From an uncultured Desulfovibrionaceae bacterium (lineage in GTDB: Bacteria; Desulfobacterota; Desulfovibrionia; Desulfovibrionales; Desulfovibrionaceae): DNA of 64,000 nt. A program made the position numbers and the translations under genes. Location: assembly GCA_944325195.1 (NCBI GenBank), contig CALUZB010000004.1, forward strand, positions 558,001 through 622,000, in the 5' to 3' direction. Of this stretch, positions 33,203 through 46,595 are shown piece by piece. Within the stretch, counting starts at the first letter, position 1, and each line of letters starts with the position of its first letter. The notes under the pieces were generated by a model. The model ran no database searches. It worked only from the letters and a program-made list of their open reading frames with translations, and was not told the DNA's origin.

Positions 33203-34555
33203 GTGCTTAAACAAACCTTGCTTAATTATCTCAATCACCACTATTCTGCTAAATTCGTCAAGCAATGGTTTGAACCTATTTTAATCACCAGGCCAAAGCT
33301 TGAGCATAAATCAGCGCCGATAAGCACAAGCAGCCCTGAAGAACTTTCAGAGCAGGAAGAACTAATCCGGGTGGTTTTTCCGCATAAACTGTTCGGCCAA
33401 TGTTTTATGATTCATGCCCGTAACGATTTTGAGCAAGCTGCTGCCCAATGCTTGGGAAAGCAGACAAAAGTTGAATACGTATTTGATCAAATAAATCAGG
33501 TCCAAACTTTTATCAATCCTGAATATAAAAAAAACAGGCATAGCAAAAGTTCTCCGTTTTCATTCGCTTCATTTATCGGTGTGGGCGATAACCACTTTGC
33601 TTTAGAAACAGCTCAGGGCATAGCCCGCGGAAACATTGAGCCTGATATTTTTAATCCATTTTGTTTATGTGGTAAAACTGGCTGCGGTAAAACTCATCTT
33701 CTGTTTGCACTTGCCCGGGAATTAAAAGAACAACGCAACCAAACAGTGTTTATGAGTACACCGAAAGAGTTGATTGACATTTACCGCCACACTGGTTCAA
33801 ATTATCTGACAAGGCAAAAAATTTTAGAAAATCACGCGTTTATTTTAGATGACCTCCAGCAAATCAAGAATAAAGTTGATTTACAGGATGAACTGGTAAT
33901 ATTGTTTGACCATTTTTATACCCAAGGAAAAACAGTGGTCTTTGGAATAAACTGCCGGCCTGATCAGTTGGATGGATTAATCTTTCCTTTGCTGACCCGT
34001 TTGCAACGGGGCGTGTGTGCAAGCTTAAACCAGCCGGATCTGGAATTGCGCTCTATATTTATACGTAACAAAGCCAAAAATTGCGGCTTACCGTTGAACG
34101 AAAAACAAGTTCTTAACTTGGCAACCCAATTTACTTCATTGCGAAAGCTGGAAGGCTTGATTAACCGGGCAACTGCATTCAGTTACGCTCAAGGCAAAAA
34201 ACTGTCCAATCGCGATTTTGAAAAAATAATCAGAGAAGCTGGCGGAATATCCCTATCTGAAGTAACATCGCAAGCAATAATCAATATTTGTAGTGAAAGT
34301 TTAAACGTCTCAATTACAGATATCATTGGCAGCAAACGCTCTAAAGAAATCAGCCTGGCAAGACAGATAGCCATGTACCTGTGTCGTGATATTCTTGGCT
34401 CATCTTACCCTGAACTCGGCAATATTTTCGGTGGTAAAGACCAAAGCACAGCAATGTATTCCGTCAAAAAAATTGAACAAATAATGAATGTTAACAAAGA
34501 TACTCACAAACTGGTTACAAGCTTGAAATCAAAATGCCTTGGAGTGAGAATATAA
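33203..34555 (+). CDS. dnaA: Chromosomal replication initiator DnaA
   Basis: A 450-residue initiator. Domain I is at the N-terminus ('LLNYLNHHYSAKFVKQWFEP'), followed by a short linker. The AAA+ domain has Walker A 'CGKTGCGKTHLLFALA' and Walker B 'HAFILDDLQQI', then sensor 'LLTRLQRGV'. Domain IV ends with 'SLARQIAMYLCRDI' and the signature region 'IFGGKDQSTAMYSVKKIEQI'. The usual D-H-S/T-T contact motif reads D-Q-S-T here, so the DNA-contacting His is Gln. The start is GTG 33203 with a poor binding site. It heads the dnaA-dnaN-gyrB-gyrA cluster. Confidence 0.95.
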   Translation: MLKQTLLNYLNHHYSAKFVKQWFEPILITRPKLEHKSAPISTSSPEELSEQEELIRVVFPHKLFGQCFMIHARNDFEQAAAQCLGKQTKVEYVFDQINQVQTFINPEYKKNRHSKSSPFSFASFIGVGDNHFALETAQGIARGNIEPDIFNPFCLCGKTGCGKTHLLFALARELKEQRNQTVFMSTPKELIDIYRHTGSNYLTRQKILENHAFILDDLQQIKNKVDLQDELVILFDHFYTQGKTVVFGINCRPDQLDGLIFPLLTRLQRGVCASLNQPDLELRSIFIRNKAKNCGLPLNEKQVLNLATQFTSLRKLEGLINRATAFSYAQGKKLSNRDFEKIIREAGGISLSEVTSQAIINICSESLNVSITDIIGSKRSKEISLARQIAMYLCRDILGSSYPELGNIFGGKDQSTAMYSVKKIEQIMNVNKDTHKLVTSLKSKCLGVRI

Positions 34556-34645
34556 TTTTCAATCCAGTCGTTAATAACATTGCCTACAAAAGGCATACTG
34601 TTGATTGTTATTATTTTTTACAATAAACAAAGGGAGTTAAATAGA

Positions 34646-34654
34646 TTATTCACA
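34646..34654 (+). promoter_or_regulatory. DnaA box between dnaA and dnaN
   Basis: TTATTCACA matches the TTATNCACA consensus and lies 36 bases before dnaN in A/T-rich DNA. It may be part of an origin or serve DnaA control of dnaN. It is the only exact match I saw near dnaA. Confidence 0.6.
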
Positions 34655-34689
34655 AAGTATAACTCTCTACAAAACAACAGAGTAATATT

Positions 34690-38240
<3,551 letters not shown>

Positions 38241-38368
38241 TACTATAATAATCCATGTCCCTAATTCGTTACTTTGCAGTAAATTGAAAATCGATCCTCT
38301 ATCAGATGATTCGGAATTGATATCAAGCAATTAAGTTTGGGAATGCAGCCTGAAGTTAGGAGTCGCCA

Positions 38369-40807
38369 GTGGCAAATAAGGTCAGTATTGAGCAAGAGTT
38401 AAAAAAGTCTTATCTGGAATATTCGCTGTCAGTCATTATCGGCCGCGCAATTCCTGATGTGCGGGATGGTCTTAAGCCGGTACATCGCAGAATTTTGTTT
38501 GCTCAGCATGAGTTGGGCAACACCTGGAACCGCGCTCATAAAAAGTCCGCCCGCGTTGTTGGTGACGTTATCGGTAAATACCACCCTCATGGTGACCAGG
38601 CTGTATATGATGCCTTAGTGCGCATGGCTCAAGATTTTTCCATGCGTGATCCGCTTGCGGATGGTCAGGGCAATTTTGGCTCTATAGACGGCGACTCAGC
38701 CGCTGCTATGCGCTACACTGAAGTGCGCATGTCTCGTCTGGCTTCAGAATTCTTGAATGATATTGAAAAGAATACTGTTGACTTCAGACCTAACTACGAC
38801 AACACATTGGAAGAACCATCCGTTCTTCCCACCAAAATTCCCAATCTTTTACTTAACGGCTCATCAGGCATTGCAGTAGGAATGGCAACTAATATACCGC
38901 CGCATAACCTTGGCGAGTTGTGCGATGGATTAATTGAACTGATTGATAATCCTTACTGTTCTGTTGATGATTTAATGGAGCATATCAAGGGACCGGATTT
39001 ACCCACCTATGGGTTCATTCACGCGGGAAGCGGTTTGCGGGAGGCTTATACAACTGGTCGCGGCTCAATTAAAATGCGCGGTAAGGTTGAGTTGGAAGAA
39101 CGTAAAAAGGGTGCTCAGGCTATCGTGATCAGAGAAATTCCCTATGCTCTGAATAAATCAATGCTTGTTGAAAAAATCGCTCATCTGGTCAATGAGCGTA
39201 AACTAGATGGCGTTTTGGACTTGCGGGATGAGTCGGATCGTAACGGTATCAGAATTGTTCTTGATCTTAAACGCGGCACAGTACCTGATTTGATTATTAA
39301 TGCCCTCTATAAATATACTCCCCTGGAAAGTTATTTCGGCATCAATATGATGGCTGTTGTGGGCAATCGCCCACATTTACTGAGTCTTAAAGATGTACTT
39401 GTACACTTTATTGATCACAGACGTGAAGTTGTAACCAGACGCACAATATTTGATCTTGAAAAATCAGAGGCCAGAGCGCATATTCTGGAAGGTTTGCGAA
39501 TTGCCATTGACAATATAGACGAAGTTGTTGCTTTAATTCGCGGTTCCAAAACTCCGCCGGAAGCAAAGGAAAAACTGATTGCGCGTTTTGAATTTTCAGA
39601 TGTACAGGCTCAGGCTATTCTTGACATGCGCTTGCAGCGACTGACCAATCTGGAGCACGAGAAACTGCTTGAGGAATATAACGATTTAATTGAAAAGATT
39701 AAATACTACCGTTCTATTCTTGATGATAAAAACGTGTTGATGGGTGTTATTCGTGATGAAACAATTCAAATAAAAGAACAATTTTCAACCCCACGCCGCA
39801 CGGAGATTGTGATTGGCGAGATGGATGATATTGATACTGAAGATTTAATCCCTGATGAAGATGTGGTTGTCACCTTGTCTCGTCGCGGATATATCAAACG
39901 TACCCTGCTTGAACATTATCAACAGCAGCGTCGCGGCGGGCGTGGAGTAGCCGGCGTGCACACCATGGAAGAAGATTATGTTCAAAATTTCTTCTCAGCC
40001 AGCAATCATCAGTATTTGCTTTTGTTCACTAATAAAGGGCGCATGCACCAAATGAAAGTGCACAAAGTTCCTGAAGGCAGTCGCACAGCGCGCGGCGTAC
40101 ATATAGCCAATCTCATGCCTTTGGATTCTGACGAGTGGGTAAGCACTGCCCTGGTAGTTCGCGATTTCACTGAAGACCGTTTCTTCTTATTTGTAACAAA
40201 GCAAGGCATGATAAAACGTTCAGCATCATCCTTATATCAACGCTCGCGTAGAACCGGGATTATTGCGGTATCCTTACGGGAAGATGATGAACTTATAGCA
40301 GTGCGTGAAGTTGATGATGCGAGTTCTGTAATTCTGACCACTGCCCAAGGAATGGCCATTCACTTCCCCTGTAAGGATGTGCGTCCCATGGGGCGTTCAG
40401 CATCCGGAGTGAAAGGTATAGCCTTGCGTCCGGAAGATACTGTGGTTGCTTGTGTAACTACTTTGGCAAATGATAATCCGGAAATTATGACTGTATCCAA
40501 ATTCGGTTTCGGTAAACGCAGCAAACTTGAGCTTTATCGGATGCAAAGCAGGGGTGGACGCGGGATTATCAACTTTAAGGTTACCCCTAAAACAGGTCCT
40601 GTAATCAGATCACTGCCGGTGTGCGACGATGACGGTTTGGTTTTATTGACTTCTGATAATAAGATTATCCGGATCAGTATTGAAGAAGTGCGCACAGTGG
40701 GACGCGCCACCCAAGGAGTACGCCTGGTACGTTTGGATGACGGCGGTTACGTAATTGGCGTGGACTCGATAAATGAACGCGATGAATTAGTAACCGGCGT
40801 AAATTAG
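38369..40807 (+). CDS. gyrA: DNA gyrase subunit A
   Basis: An 812-residue gyrase A. The cleavage domain has the catalytic Tyr in '[12 protein letters not shown]'. The quinolone-resistance region reads '[20 protein letters not shown]', so the position of E. coli Ser83 is Gln, while Asp87 is retained. The C-terminal beta-pinwheel carries the GyrA box '[11 protein letters not shown]', which marks gyrase rather than topoisomerase IV. The start is GTG 38369 with TTAGGAG at good spacing. It forms the A2B2 enzyme with the upstream gyrB product. Confidence 0.97.
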   Translation: MANKVSIEQELKKSYLEYSLSVIIGRAIPDVRDGLKPVHRRILFAQHELGNTWNRAHKKSARVVGDVIGKYHPHGDQAVYDALVRMAQDFSMRDPLADGQGNFGSIDGDSAAAMRYTEVRMSRLASEFLNDIEKNTVDFRPNYDNTLEEPSVLPTKIPNLLLNGSSGIAVGMATNIPPHNLGELCDGLIELIDNPYCSVDDLMEHIKGPDLPTYGFIHAGSGLREAYTTGRGSIKMRGKVELEERKKGAQAIVIREIPYALNKSMLVEKIAHLVNERKLDGVLDLRDESDRNGIRIVLDLKRGTVPDLIINALYKYTPLESYFGINMMAVVGNRPHLLSLKDVLVHFIDHRREVVTRRTIFDLEKSEARAHILEGLRIAIDNIDEVVALIRGSKTPPEAKEKLIARFEFSDVQAQAILDMRLQRLTNLEHEKLLEEYNDLIEKIKYYRSILDDKNVLMGVIRDETIQIKEQFSTPRRTEIVIGEMDDIDTEDLIPDEDVVVTLSRRGYIKRTLLEHYQQQRRGGRGVAGVHTMEEDYVQNFFSASNHQYLLLFTNKGRMHQMKVHKVPEGSRTARGVHIANLMPLDSDEWVSTALVVRDFTEDRFFLFVTKQGMIKRSASSLYQRSRRTGIIAVSLREDDELIAVREVDDASSVILTTAQGMAIHFPCKDVRPMGRSASGVKGIALRPEDTVVACVTTLANDNPEIMTVSKFGFGKRSKLELYRMQSRGGRGIINFKVTPKTGPVIRSLPVCDDDGLVLLTSDNKIIRISIEEVRTVGRATQGVRLVRLDDGGYVIGVDSINERDELVTGVN

Positions 40808-41034
40808 TTGGATAGGCCTCTGTAAGTCTTGTTGGTTAGATTTATTGGAGCCTGCCGGCGGACAAAAAGTTATTTGCTGAATGACTTTTAACGCCGAGCT
40901 GACAGAGCCGGACGCGGCAGCAACGTCGTCTGTGAATGACCAGAATACGTTTTTCTGCAAAGTATCTTCATAACAGTCTGCAAGCTGATTTATGAAAAGA
41001 GTTGCAGGAAACTTTGCAATTCTATGGTGATAAT

Positions 41035-41826
41035 GTGAATATAAAGCTTTTATCATCGATATTGCTGATGATGCTCAATTTAACTGTTTTAAGCGGTTGT
41101 TCCGAGCAAAAGGCGGAAGACAGCTATCTTGATGAGGCCCGGGTTGCTTTTGCTAATAAAGAGTTCCTAGAAGCAGAGAAACTGTATGAACGTTATTTGC
41201 GCCAGGTGCCTGAAGGAGACGACCGTTTGGAAGCATGGGAACGGGTAGTCTATATAGCAATAAATATCCGGCGTGATGAGGGGTTAGCTGCTGATATTTA
41301 TGAAGCAATGGCTCTGGAGTACGGCGATCGCCCTGCTCAACTGCAAGATATAATGATGCGCCTTGCAGATATCTATGAAGTGAACTTCCGTTGGCAAAGA
41401 GCATACAGTGCTTGGCAACGTTTGCTGATGATTCCGGGGTTGAGTTTGGAGAGGCAAGCCGCCGCTCATTTGCATCTTGCCAAAATCTATCAAAGCAATA
41501 GCGATTACCCCAATGCAATACGCCATTTAGAAGACTGTCTTGCCCTGGAACTTCCTGCACCTGTAAAAGCAGAAGCTTTATACAGACTTTCCATGGCATA
41601 TGCCGATCAGGGAGAAACTGCACTGGCTGAAGAAAAATTGTTGGAACTGACCACTATGCAGGATGCTCCGAATAACATTCAGGTTCAAGGCCTGTTTATG
41701 CTTGGCGATCTTATGGAAGAACAGGGAAAGTTTAAAGAAGCTCTAGAGCTGTTTAAATCCATTGAAAATACCTATCCAAATGCCCAGGCAGTGGAAGTCA
41801 GAATTAACAGTCTGGAATCGCGTTAA
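41035..41826 (+). CDS. TPR-repeat lipoprotein downstream of gyrA
   Basis: A lipoprotein of about 263 residues. I start it at GTG 41035, giving a short signal peptide (NIKLLSSILLMMLNLTV) ending in the lipobox LSGC; the longer TTG start (41002) would add a non-signal extension. TPR-like helical pairs follow: 'FANKEFLEAEKLYERYLRQV', 'AAAHLHLAKIYQSNSDYPNA', 'ALYRLSMAYADQGETALAEE' and 'MLGDLMEEQGKFKEALELFK'. It is probably tethered in the envelope and mediates protein contacts. A TPR gene after gyrA is, as I recall, a conserved arrangement in Desulfovibrio. The function is unknown. Confidence 0.75.
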   Translation: MNIKLLSSILLMMLNLTVLSGCSEQKAEDSYLDEARVAFANKEFLEAEKLYERYLRQVPEGDDRLEAWERVVYIAINIRRDEGLAADIYEAMALEYGDRPAQLQDIMMRLADIYEVNFRWQRAYSAWQRLLMIPGLSLERQAAAHLHLAKIYQSNSDYPNAIRHLEDCLALELPAPVKAEALYRLSMAYADQGETALAEEKLLELTTMQDAPNNIQVQGLFMLGDLMEEQGKFKEALELFKSIENTYPNAQAVEVRINSLESR

Positions 41827-41925
41827 TTCTGTGTTCAATAAAGCTTAAATGGACAGATATATAAGAGGTTAAGTTGATGAAATGATAACATAATCAAAAA
41901 TCTGGCTCAATTATTTTTTGATAAT

Positions 41926-41961
41926 AAAAGTGGCGAAAAGGTATACCTTTTCGCCACTTTT
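41926..41961 (+). terminator. 36-bp palindromic terminator after the gyrA-TPR unit
   Basis: A perfect palindrome whose left half is AAAAGTGGCGAAAAGGTA; its own 3' end provides T4, followed by GTATT. It is a strong candidate terminator for the dnaA-gyrA-TPR cluster. Its core CGAAAAGGTATAC recurs at 42049-42061. Confidence 0.75.
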
Positions 41962-42046
41962 GTATTCCTAAGTCTTTGTTTTTTAATAACAGATAAATTC
42001 CTAGATTTCAAGTCTAAATCGAATATTTCCTAAGCCACTCTCTCCA

Positions 42047-42070
42047 GACGAAAAGGTATACTTTTTTGTC
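42047..42070 (+). terminator. Second hairpin sharing the CGAAAAGGTATAC core
   Basis: GACGAAAAG (42047-42055) pairs with TTTTTTGTC (42062-42070), with two G-U pairs, across a six-base loop. It repeats 13 bases of the terminator core 115 bases upstream and precedes the glycan locus. It could be a duplicated terminator that insulates the locus. Confidence 0.45.
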
Positions 42071-42132
42071 GATTTATATTGGTTGAATATAAATATCAGT
42101 ATTTTTATAACAGGATATATTTCAGAAAAAAA

Positions 42133-43339
42133 ATGAATTTAATTAAAATAATATGGAAGAAAAGTCCAAATTATATCAAAATGATATTTTTGCATATCTT
42201 GTGCTTTGTACGTCTGACTAAACGTAAAGAAGAAAAGACAGTCCCCACTGACGCGCCTGTATATATTTTCGGTTGTTTTCAGGCAGGGGGGGGGATTGTC
42301 GCGTTCTGCTGAATTATATGCGCAGCAACTTAAGAAAGCTCATCCCAACTGCATTCTGGTTGATACAACCAGAGAGTTGATGCTGGATGTCAGAAATTCC
42401 ATAACTGACGGTTCTATTCGTTTTGTAAGAGATATTATCAATGATTTTGGAACTGGAACCATTATTATTCACCACAATCCACCTGGTTTGCAGTGGTTGT
42501 TGTGTCGATTGGGTAGACAATTTCTTTATCACAAACGAATAGTTGCATACTTGGTATGGGAGTTGGAGGATCTCCCTTCCATTTGGAAGCATAGCCTACG
42601 CTTTGTTGACTGTGTGGAAACTCCAAGTACTTTTTCATATACGGCAATTGCGAGGAATACGCATAAAAGTGTCCTTGTACAACCACATCATGTGCCTGAT
42701 CCGTGCGGAGTAAAACAGGTATATTGTGTTGATGGCAAACTACGCTGTCTTTTTATATTTGATTTGGGCTCGCTCTGTTCCCGCAAAAACCCGGAAGCGG
42801 TCATTGAGGCATTTGTAAGCGCTTTCGCACCGGATGAGGGCTTACTTACAATAAAGATAGGTCAGCACATAACATATGCTCAAGATTTTGAGCGTGTTCA
42901 ACAACTAGCGGCCGGGCATCCCCATATCCGCCTGCTTACTGACTGGCTGGATGATAAGGCTCTGCACCGACTTTATCTTGAGCATGATGTTTATCCGTCA
43001 CTGCATCGCTCTGAAGGGTATGGACTGACCATCCGGGAGGCCCTGTTGCGCAAACTATATGTTGTAGCTACTGCATGGTCGGGAAATATGGATTTCATGA
43101 AAGGAGGGTTGGTTTGCCCGGTACCTTATAAATTGATACCGGTTGACAGGAAATATGCTGTCTTCAACGGTGTACCTCATGCCCGTTGGGCAGATCCGGA
43201 AATTCCGGCTGCAGCGGAAATTTTGCGGAAATTGCGGCGGCGTCTGTTCAATGGGGCTGTTGAGCTGGAAAAAGAGCATGATGTATTTGATGATGTTGTG
43301 TCGCCAGGCAAAGACGAACTGCAGAGGAGGTTTGCGTGA
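42133..43339 (+). CDS. Phase-variable GT-B glycosyltransferase, out of frame as sequenced
   Basis: The ATG at 42133 opens a frame (MNLIKIIWKKSPNYIK ... VYIFGCFQAGGG) that runs into nine G (42286-42294) and then stops at 42310-42312. The rest of the enzyme continues from 42296 in another frame. Removing one G gives a continuous ~401-residue protein with the junction FGCFQAGGGLSRSAELYAQQ, a normal GT-B N-terminus. The C-terminal half has 'LFIFDLGSLCSRKNPEAVIE' and 'YPSLHRSEGYGLTIREALL', the GT4-type donor-binding region with the conserved Glu. As sequenced the gene is probably OFF; 8 or 11 G would turn it ON. It is the first gene of the glycan locus. Confidence 0.85.
42286..42294 (+). repeat. 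Poly-G tract (9 G), likely phase-variation switch
   Basis: Nine consecutive G at codon 52 of the first glycosyltransferase gene. The downstream frame is offset by exactly one base, which is the pattern of a slipped-strand contingency locus. Confidence 0.85.
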
Positions 43340-45150
43340 ACACTCTCAGGCTGCTTTTTGCCGATTTCAAACGAATAAAGAGTGTATTGCCGGTCAGTTT
43401 GCGCCACTCAATTTCATGGCTGTTTATCGCCATGATTTTTTTGGGTGTTGTGGAGTTGTTAAGTATTATAGCTTTGACCGGTTTTTTCACTGTAGTAAAT
43501 GCGCCGGCCCAGGCAGTTTCCTCTAAATACGCTCAGAAGCTTTTGGATTGGCTGCCTTGGATTGAACCTGTATTTAGTGATCATCGCCGTCTTATTCTTT
43601 GGTCCTGCCTGCTTCCCATAGGGTTTATTGTGGGGAAAAATGCTTTTTCCGCCCTAGTGGCATGGCGTTCGGCTATCCTTGGCGAAAGGGTGGCTGCCTA
43701 TATAGGAATGAGCGCCATACGTTGTTTTTTGTATATGCCGTATAGCCAACATCTTACTGCTCAAGGCAGCCAGGCTCTTACCTGCATGCAGTGGCGGTTT
43801 AATTTAGGGCAATTGCTGCTCAACCTTATGCAGGCTTACAGCAACATTATTATTGTGAGCCTGCTGTTTTGCGGGCTGGCGCTTTATGAACCCGGCGTAA
43901 CCTTGTTTGGGGTAGCCTTCATGATAACCGCTTCCTGGACTGTATATTGCTTGTTACGCAAGCGGGTTGACCGGGCGTCTGAAACCGTGACCAGCGCTCA
44001 GCAAACAGAGAACTCAGCGAGCATAATCGCTATCAACGGGGTGAGGGAACTGCTTATTTATCAGCGGCAGCCCGCCTTTCTTGAGGAGATTGCGCGACAT
44101 ATGCGGGCCGGTATGCGGCCGCGCTCCTTTATAAATATCAGCCCAAACATACCAGCATGGGTGTTGGAATCCAGCGGTTTTTTTCTGATCTGGCTGGCCA
44201 TTTTTCTGCTGATTCATCTGAAAGATGCAAGTTTTACCGATATTACCACTACTGTAGCCATGCTTGTGCTTACGGCATGGCGCGTGCTGCCCTCGCTTAA
44301 CCGGGTGCTGGGAGCTACAGTTAATATCCGTGGTTTGCGACCCTCCGCCCTCTACTGCCTTGATTATTTTGAAAAGCTGAGCGCTGTTACGCCGGAAATT
44401 GCGGTTAAACCTGACCCTGATTTTAAAATCAACGGAGAGATCGTCTTTGAGCGGGTATCCTATCGTTATCCTGGCGCCGTATGCAATGCCCTCAGCAATA
44501 TCAATTGTCGTATCCCGCTTGGAGCCACTGTAGGTCTGGTAGGCCGTTCCGGTGCTGGTAAAAGTACTTTTATCAATATTCTGTGCGGGCTTCTGGAGCC
44601 AACTGAAGGCCGTCTGCTGGTGAATGGTCAACCCATGACATCTGCCGAATTGGCGGCCTACCGCAAGCAGTTGGGTTATGTTCCCCAAACGCCGTATCTG
44701 TTTTCCGGCACGGTGGCCCAGAACGTGGCTTTCAGCGAATGGGGCTCAGCCCCTGACATGGAAAGAGTGCGCCGCGCCTGTTGTGAGGCAGCCATTGATT
44801 TTCTGGGGCAGGATTGCGTGGAAGTGAACAGAACTGCAAGTGGGTTTTCTGGCGGGCAGATGCAGCGTATCTCCATTGCCAGAGCGCTTTACGTGAAACC
44901 GGCTCTGCTCATTTTTGATGAGGCAACCAGCGCGCTGGATCAGGCCAGCGAAGCAGCGGTGCAGGACGCCCTGCTTCATAACAAAGGCAAGCGCATCAGC
45001 GTAATTGCCGCTCACCGCTTGAGTACGCTGGAGGTGTGCGACACTGTACTTTGGCTGGAGGCCGGTACAATAAAGTATGCTGGAGATTACAGTAAAACAA
45101 TATCCGCATACAGAAAATCTATGGAGGATATCCTGTCAGATGAAGCATAG
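43336..45150 (+). CDS. ABC-type glycan flippase/exporter (PglK/MsbA-like)
   Basis: A 604-residue half-transporter: six membrane helices in residues ~30-320 followed by an ATPase domain. Walker A is 'VGLVGRSGAGKSTFINIL', the signature is 'FSGGQMQRISIARALY' and Walker B is 'LLIFDEATSALD'. The gene sits between a glycosyltransferase and GDP-sugar genes, so its likely substrate is a lipid-linked oligosaccharide flipped across the inner membrane (inference from context). The GTG start at 43336 overlaps the glycosyltransferase stop and has a strong GGAGG. Its end overlaps manC by 11 bases. Confidence 0.88.
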   Translation: MNTLRLLFADFKRIKSVLPVSLRHSISWLFIAMIFLGVVELLSIIALTGFFTVVNAPAQAVSSKYAQKLLDWLPWIEPVFSDHRRLILWSCLLPIGFIVGKNAFSALVAWRSAILGERVAAYIGMSAIRCFLYMPYSQHLTAQGSQALTCMQWRFNLGQLLLNLMQAYSNIIIVSLLFCGLALYEPGVTLFGVAFMITASWTVYCLLRKRVDRASETVTSAQQTENSASIIAINGVRELLIYQRQPAFLEEIARHMRAGMRPRSFINISPNIPAWVLESSGFFLIWLAIFLLIHLKDASFTDITTTVAMLVLTAWRVLPSLNRVLGATVNIRGLRPSALYCLDYFEKLSAVTPEIAVKPDPDFKINGEIVFERVSYRYPGAVCNALSNINCRIPLGATVGLVGRSGAGKSTFINILCGLLEPTEGRLLVNGQPMTSAELAAYRKQLGYVPQTPYLFSGTVAQNVAFSEWGSAPDMERVRRACCEAAIDFLGQDCVEVNRTASGFSGGQMQRISIARALYVKPALLIFDEATSALDQASEAAVQDALLHNKGKRISVIAAHRLSTLEVCDTVLWLEAGTIKYAGDYSKTISAYRKSMEDILSDEA

Positions 45151-46567
45151 CCCAGTTATATATCCTACAATCCTTTGTGGGGGAAGCGGAACAAGACTAT
45201 GGCCGCTTTCCCGCTACATGCACCCCAAACAGTTCATTGATATCGGCGGGGGAAAAAGCCTGTTCAGGGAGACTGTTATCCGCGCTGCCAGCTTGTATGC
45301 CGCCGGTGATATTTTCGTTGTCTGTAATAATGAGCATTCCTTCTACGTTAACAAATTTCTTTCAGAATGCCCGCTGCAAGGCCGGATTATTCTGGAGCCG
45401 GTTCCCAGGAACACGGCTCCCGCAATAGCGCTGGCCGCGCTGGCCGCTCTGGACAGAGCGGAAGGCAACAGCCCATTGTTACTTGTAATGCCGTCTGACC
45501 ATGCGATTGACGATGTAAATGCGTTCTCTGAAGGGGTAAAGCGCGCCGCCTGTTTGGCGGAGCAAGGCTATATTGCCACTTTCGGGGTTATTCCTGCCGG
45601 GCCTGAACCGGGATTTGGCTATATCAAGCAGGGAGACCCTATAGGAGAAACCGGTCATCTTGTGGCCCGATTTATAGAAAAACCGGATAGTACGCAGGCA
45701 AACGCCATGCTTGCTGAGGGCGGGTACCTGTGGAACAGCGGTATGTTTTTGCTGGATGCAGGGGTCTACCTTGAAGAGTTGAAAACCTATGCGCCGGATA
45801 TTTATGCCCGTTGTTCCGAAGCATGGAGTTTAAGACGGGAAGAGGGAGTGTTCATATGTCCGGATAAAGACGTTTTTATCCGCTCACCGGCTTTATCCAT
45901 TGACTACGCTGTCATGGAATATACCCGGCGGGCTGCTGTGTGCCCTTTAGATGCAAACTGGCGGGATATGGGATCTTGGGAAGCCTTCTATCAGGCTGGG
46001 AATAAAGACGCGCACGGCAATGTCTGCATTGGAGATATCCTGCCGGAAAACGTGGAGAACTGTTATCTGCACAGCACGCACCGACTCATTGCCGCCTCAG
46101 ACATAAAAGATCTTGTTGTAGTTGAGACACAAGACGCCCTTCTGATTGTCCCTCGCAACTCTGCCCAGAATGTGAAAGGAATTGTCGAGAAACTTAAATC
46201 AACCCGGCGCCGGGAATACAGACAGCATCAGCTTGTTCACAGGCCTTGGGGCAATTATGAATCACTTGCCGTTGGAGCTTATTTTCAGATTAAACGCATT
46301 ACTGTTAACCCCGGAGCGCAACTGTCGCTACAAAAGCACTACCACCGGGCAGAGCATTGGGTTGTGGTAAGCGGCACGGCGGAAATAACTAACGGTAAGG
46401 AAACACAGCTTTATACGGAAAATCAGTCTACATATATCCCCTTAGGAACTGTACACAGGTTGAAAAATCCAGGCCGGATTCCCCTTGTGGTTATTGAAAT
46501 TCAATTCGGTGCCTACCTTGGCGAAGACGATATTGTGCGCCTTGAGGATATTTATGGGCGTGCGTAA
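45140..46567 (+). CDS. manC: Mannose-1-phosphate guanylyltransferase / mannose-6-phosphate isomerase
   Basis: A type II bifunctional enzyme of about 475 residues. The N-terminal nucleotidyltransferase shows 'PTILCGGSGTRLWPLSRYMH' and 'PKQF', then 'LLLVMPSDHAI' and 'RFIEKPD'. The C-terminal cupin isomerase has 'VHRPWGNYESL', 'QLSLQKHYHRAEHWVVVSGT' and 'YIPLGTVHRLKNPGRIPL'. It makes GDP-mannose, the substrate of the next gene product. ATG 45140 is chosen because the protein then begins with the conserved motif; an upstream TTG would add 21 residues. It overlaps the flippase gene. Confidence 0.95.
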   Translation: MKHSPVIYPTILCGGSGTRLWPLSRYMHPKQFIDIGGGKSLFRETVIRAASLYAAGDIFVVCNNEHSFYVNKFLSECPLQGRIILEPVPRNTAPAIALAALAALDRAEGNSPLLLVMPSDHAIDDVNAFSEGVKRAACLAEQGYIATFGVIPAGPEPGFGYIKQGDPIGETGHLVARFIEKPDSTQANAMLAEGGYLWNSGMFLLDAGVYLEELKTYAPDIYARCSEAWSLRREEGVFICPDKDVFIRSPALSIDYAVMEYTRRAAVCPLDANWRDMGSWEAFYQAGNKDAHGNVCIGDILPENVENCYLHSTHRLIAASDIKDLVVVETQDALLIVPRNSAQNVKGIVEKLKSTRRREYRQHQLVHRPWGNYESLAVGAYFQIKRITVNPGAQLSLQKHYHRAEHWVVVSGTAEITNGKETQLYTENQSTYIPLGTVHRLKNPGRIPLVVIEIQFGAYLGEDDIVRLEDIYGRA

Positions 46568-46595
46568 GAACAAATAAACTTTAAGGAAAATTGTT

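Noticed and set aside
33201-33290. ATG two bases before the dnaA GTG as an alternative start
   Set aside because: It is out of frame and ends after a short peptide without similarity; the GTG gives the correct DnaA N-terminus.
44886-44901. Partial parS-like sequence ending ACGTGAAAC
   Set aside because: Only about 12 of 16 bases match, and the codons (Tyr-Val-Lys-Pro) are ordinary ABC transporter sequence.
45077-45139. TTG-initiated extension of manC
   Set aside because: It would add 21 residues before the conserved start and overlap the flippase gene by 74 bases; ATG 45140 fits the family.
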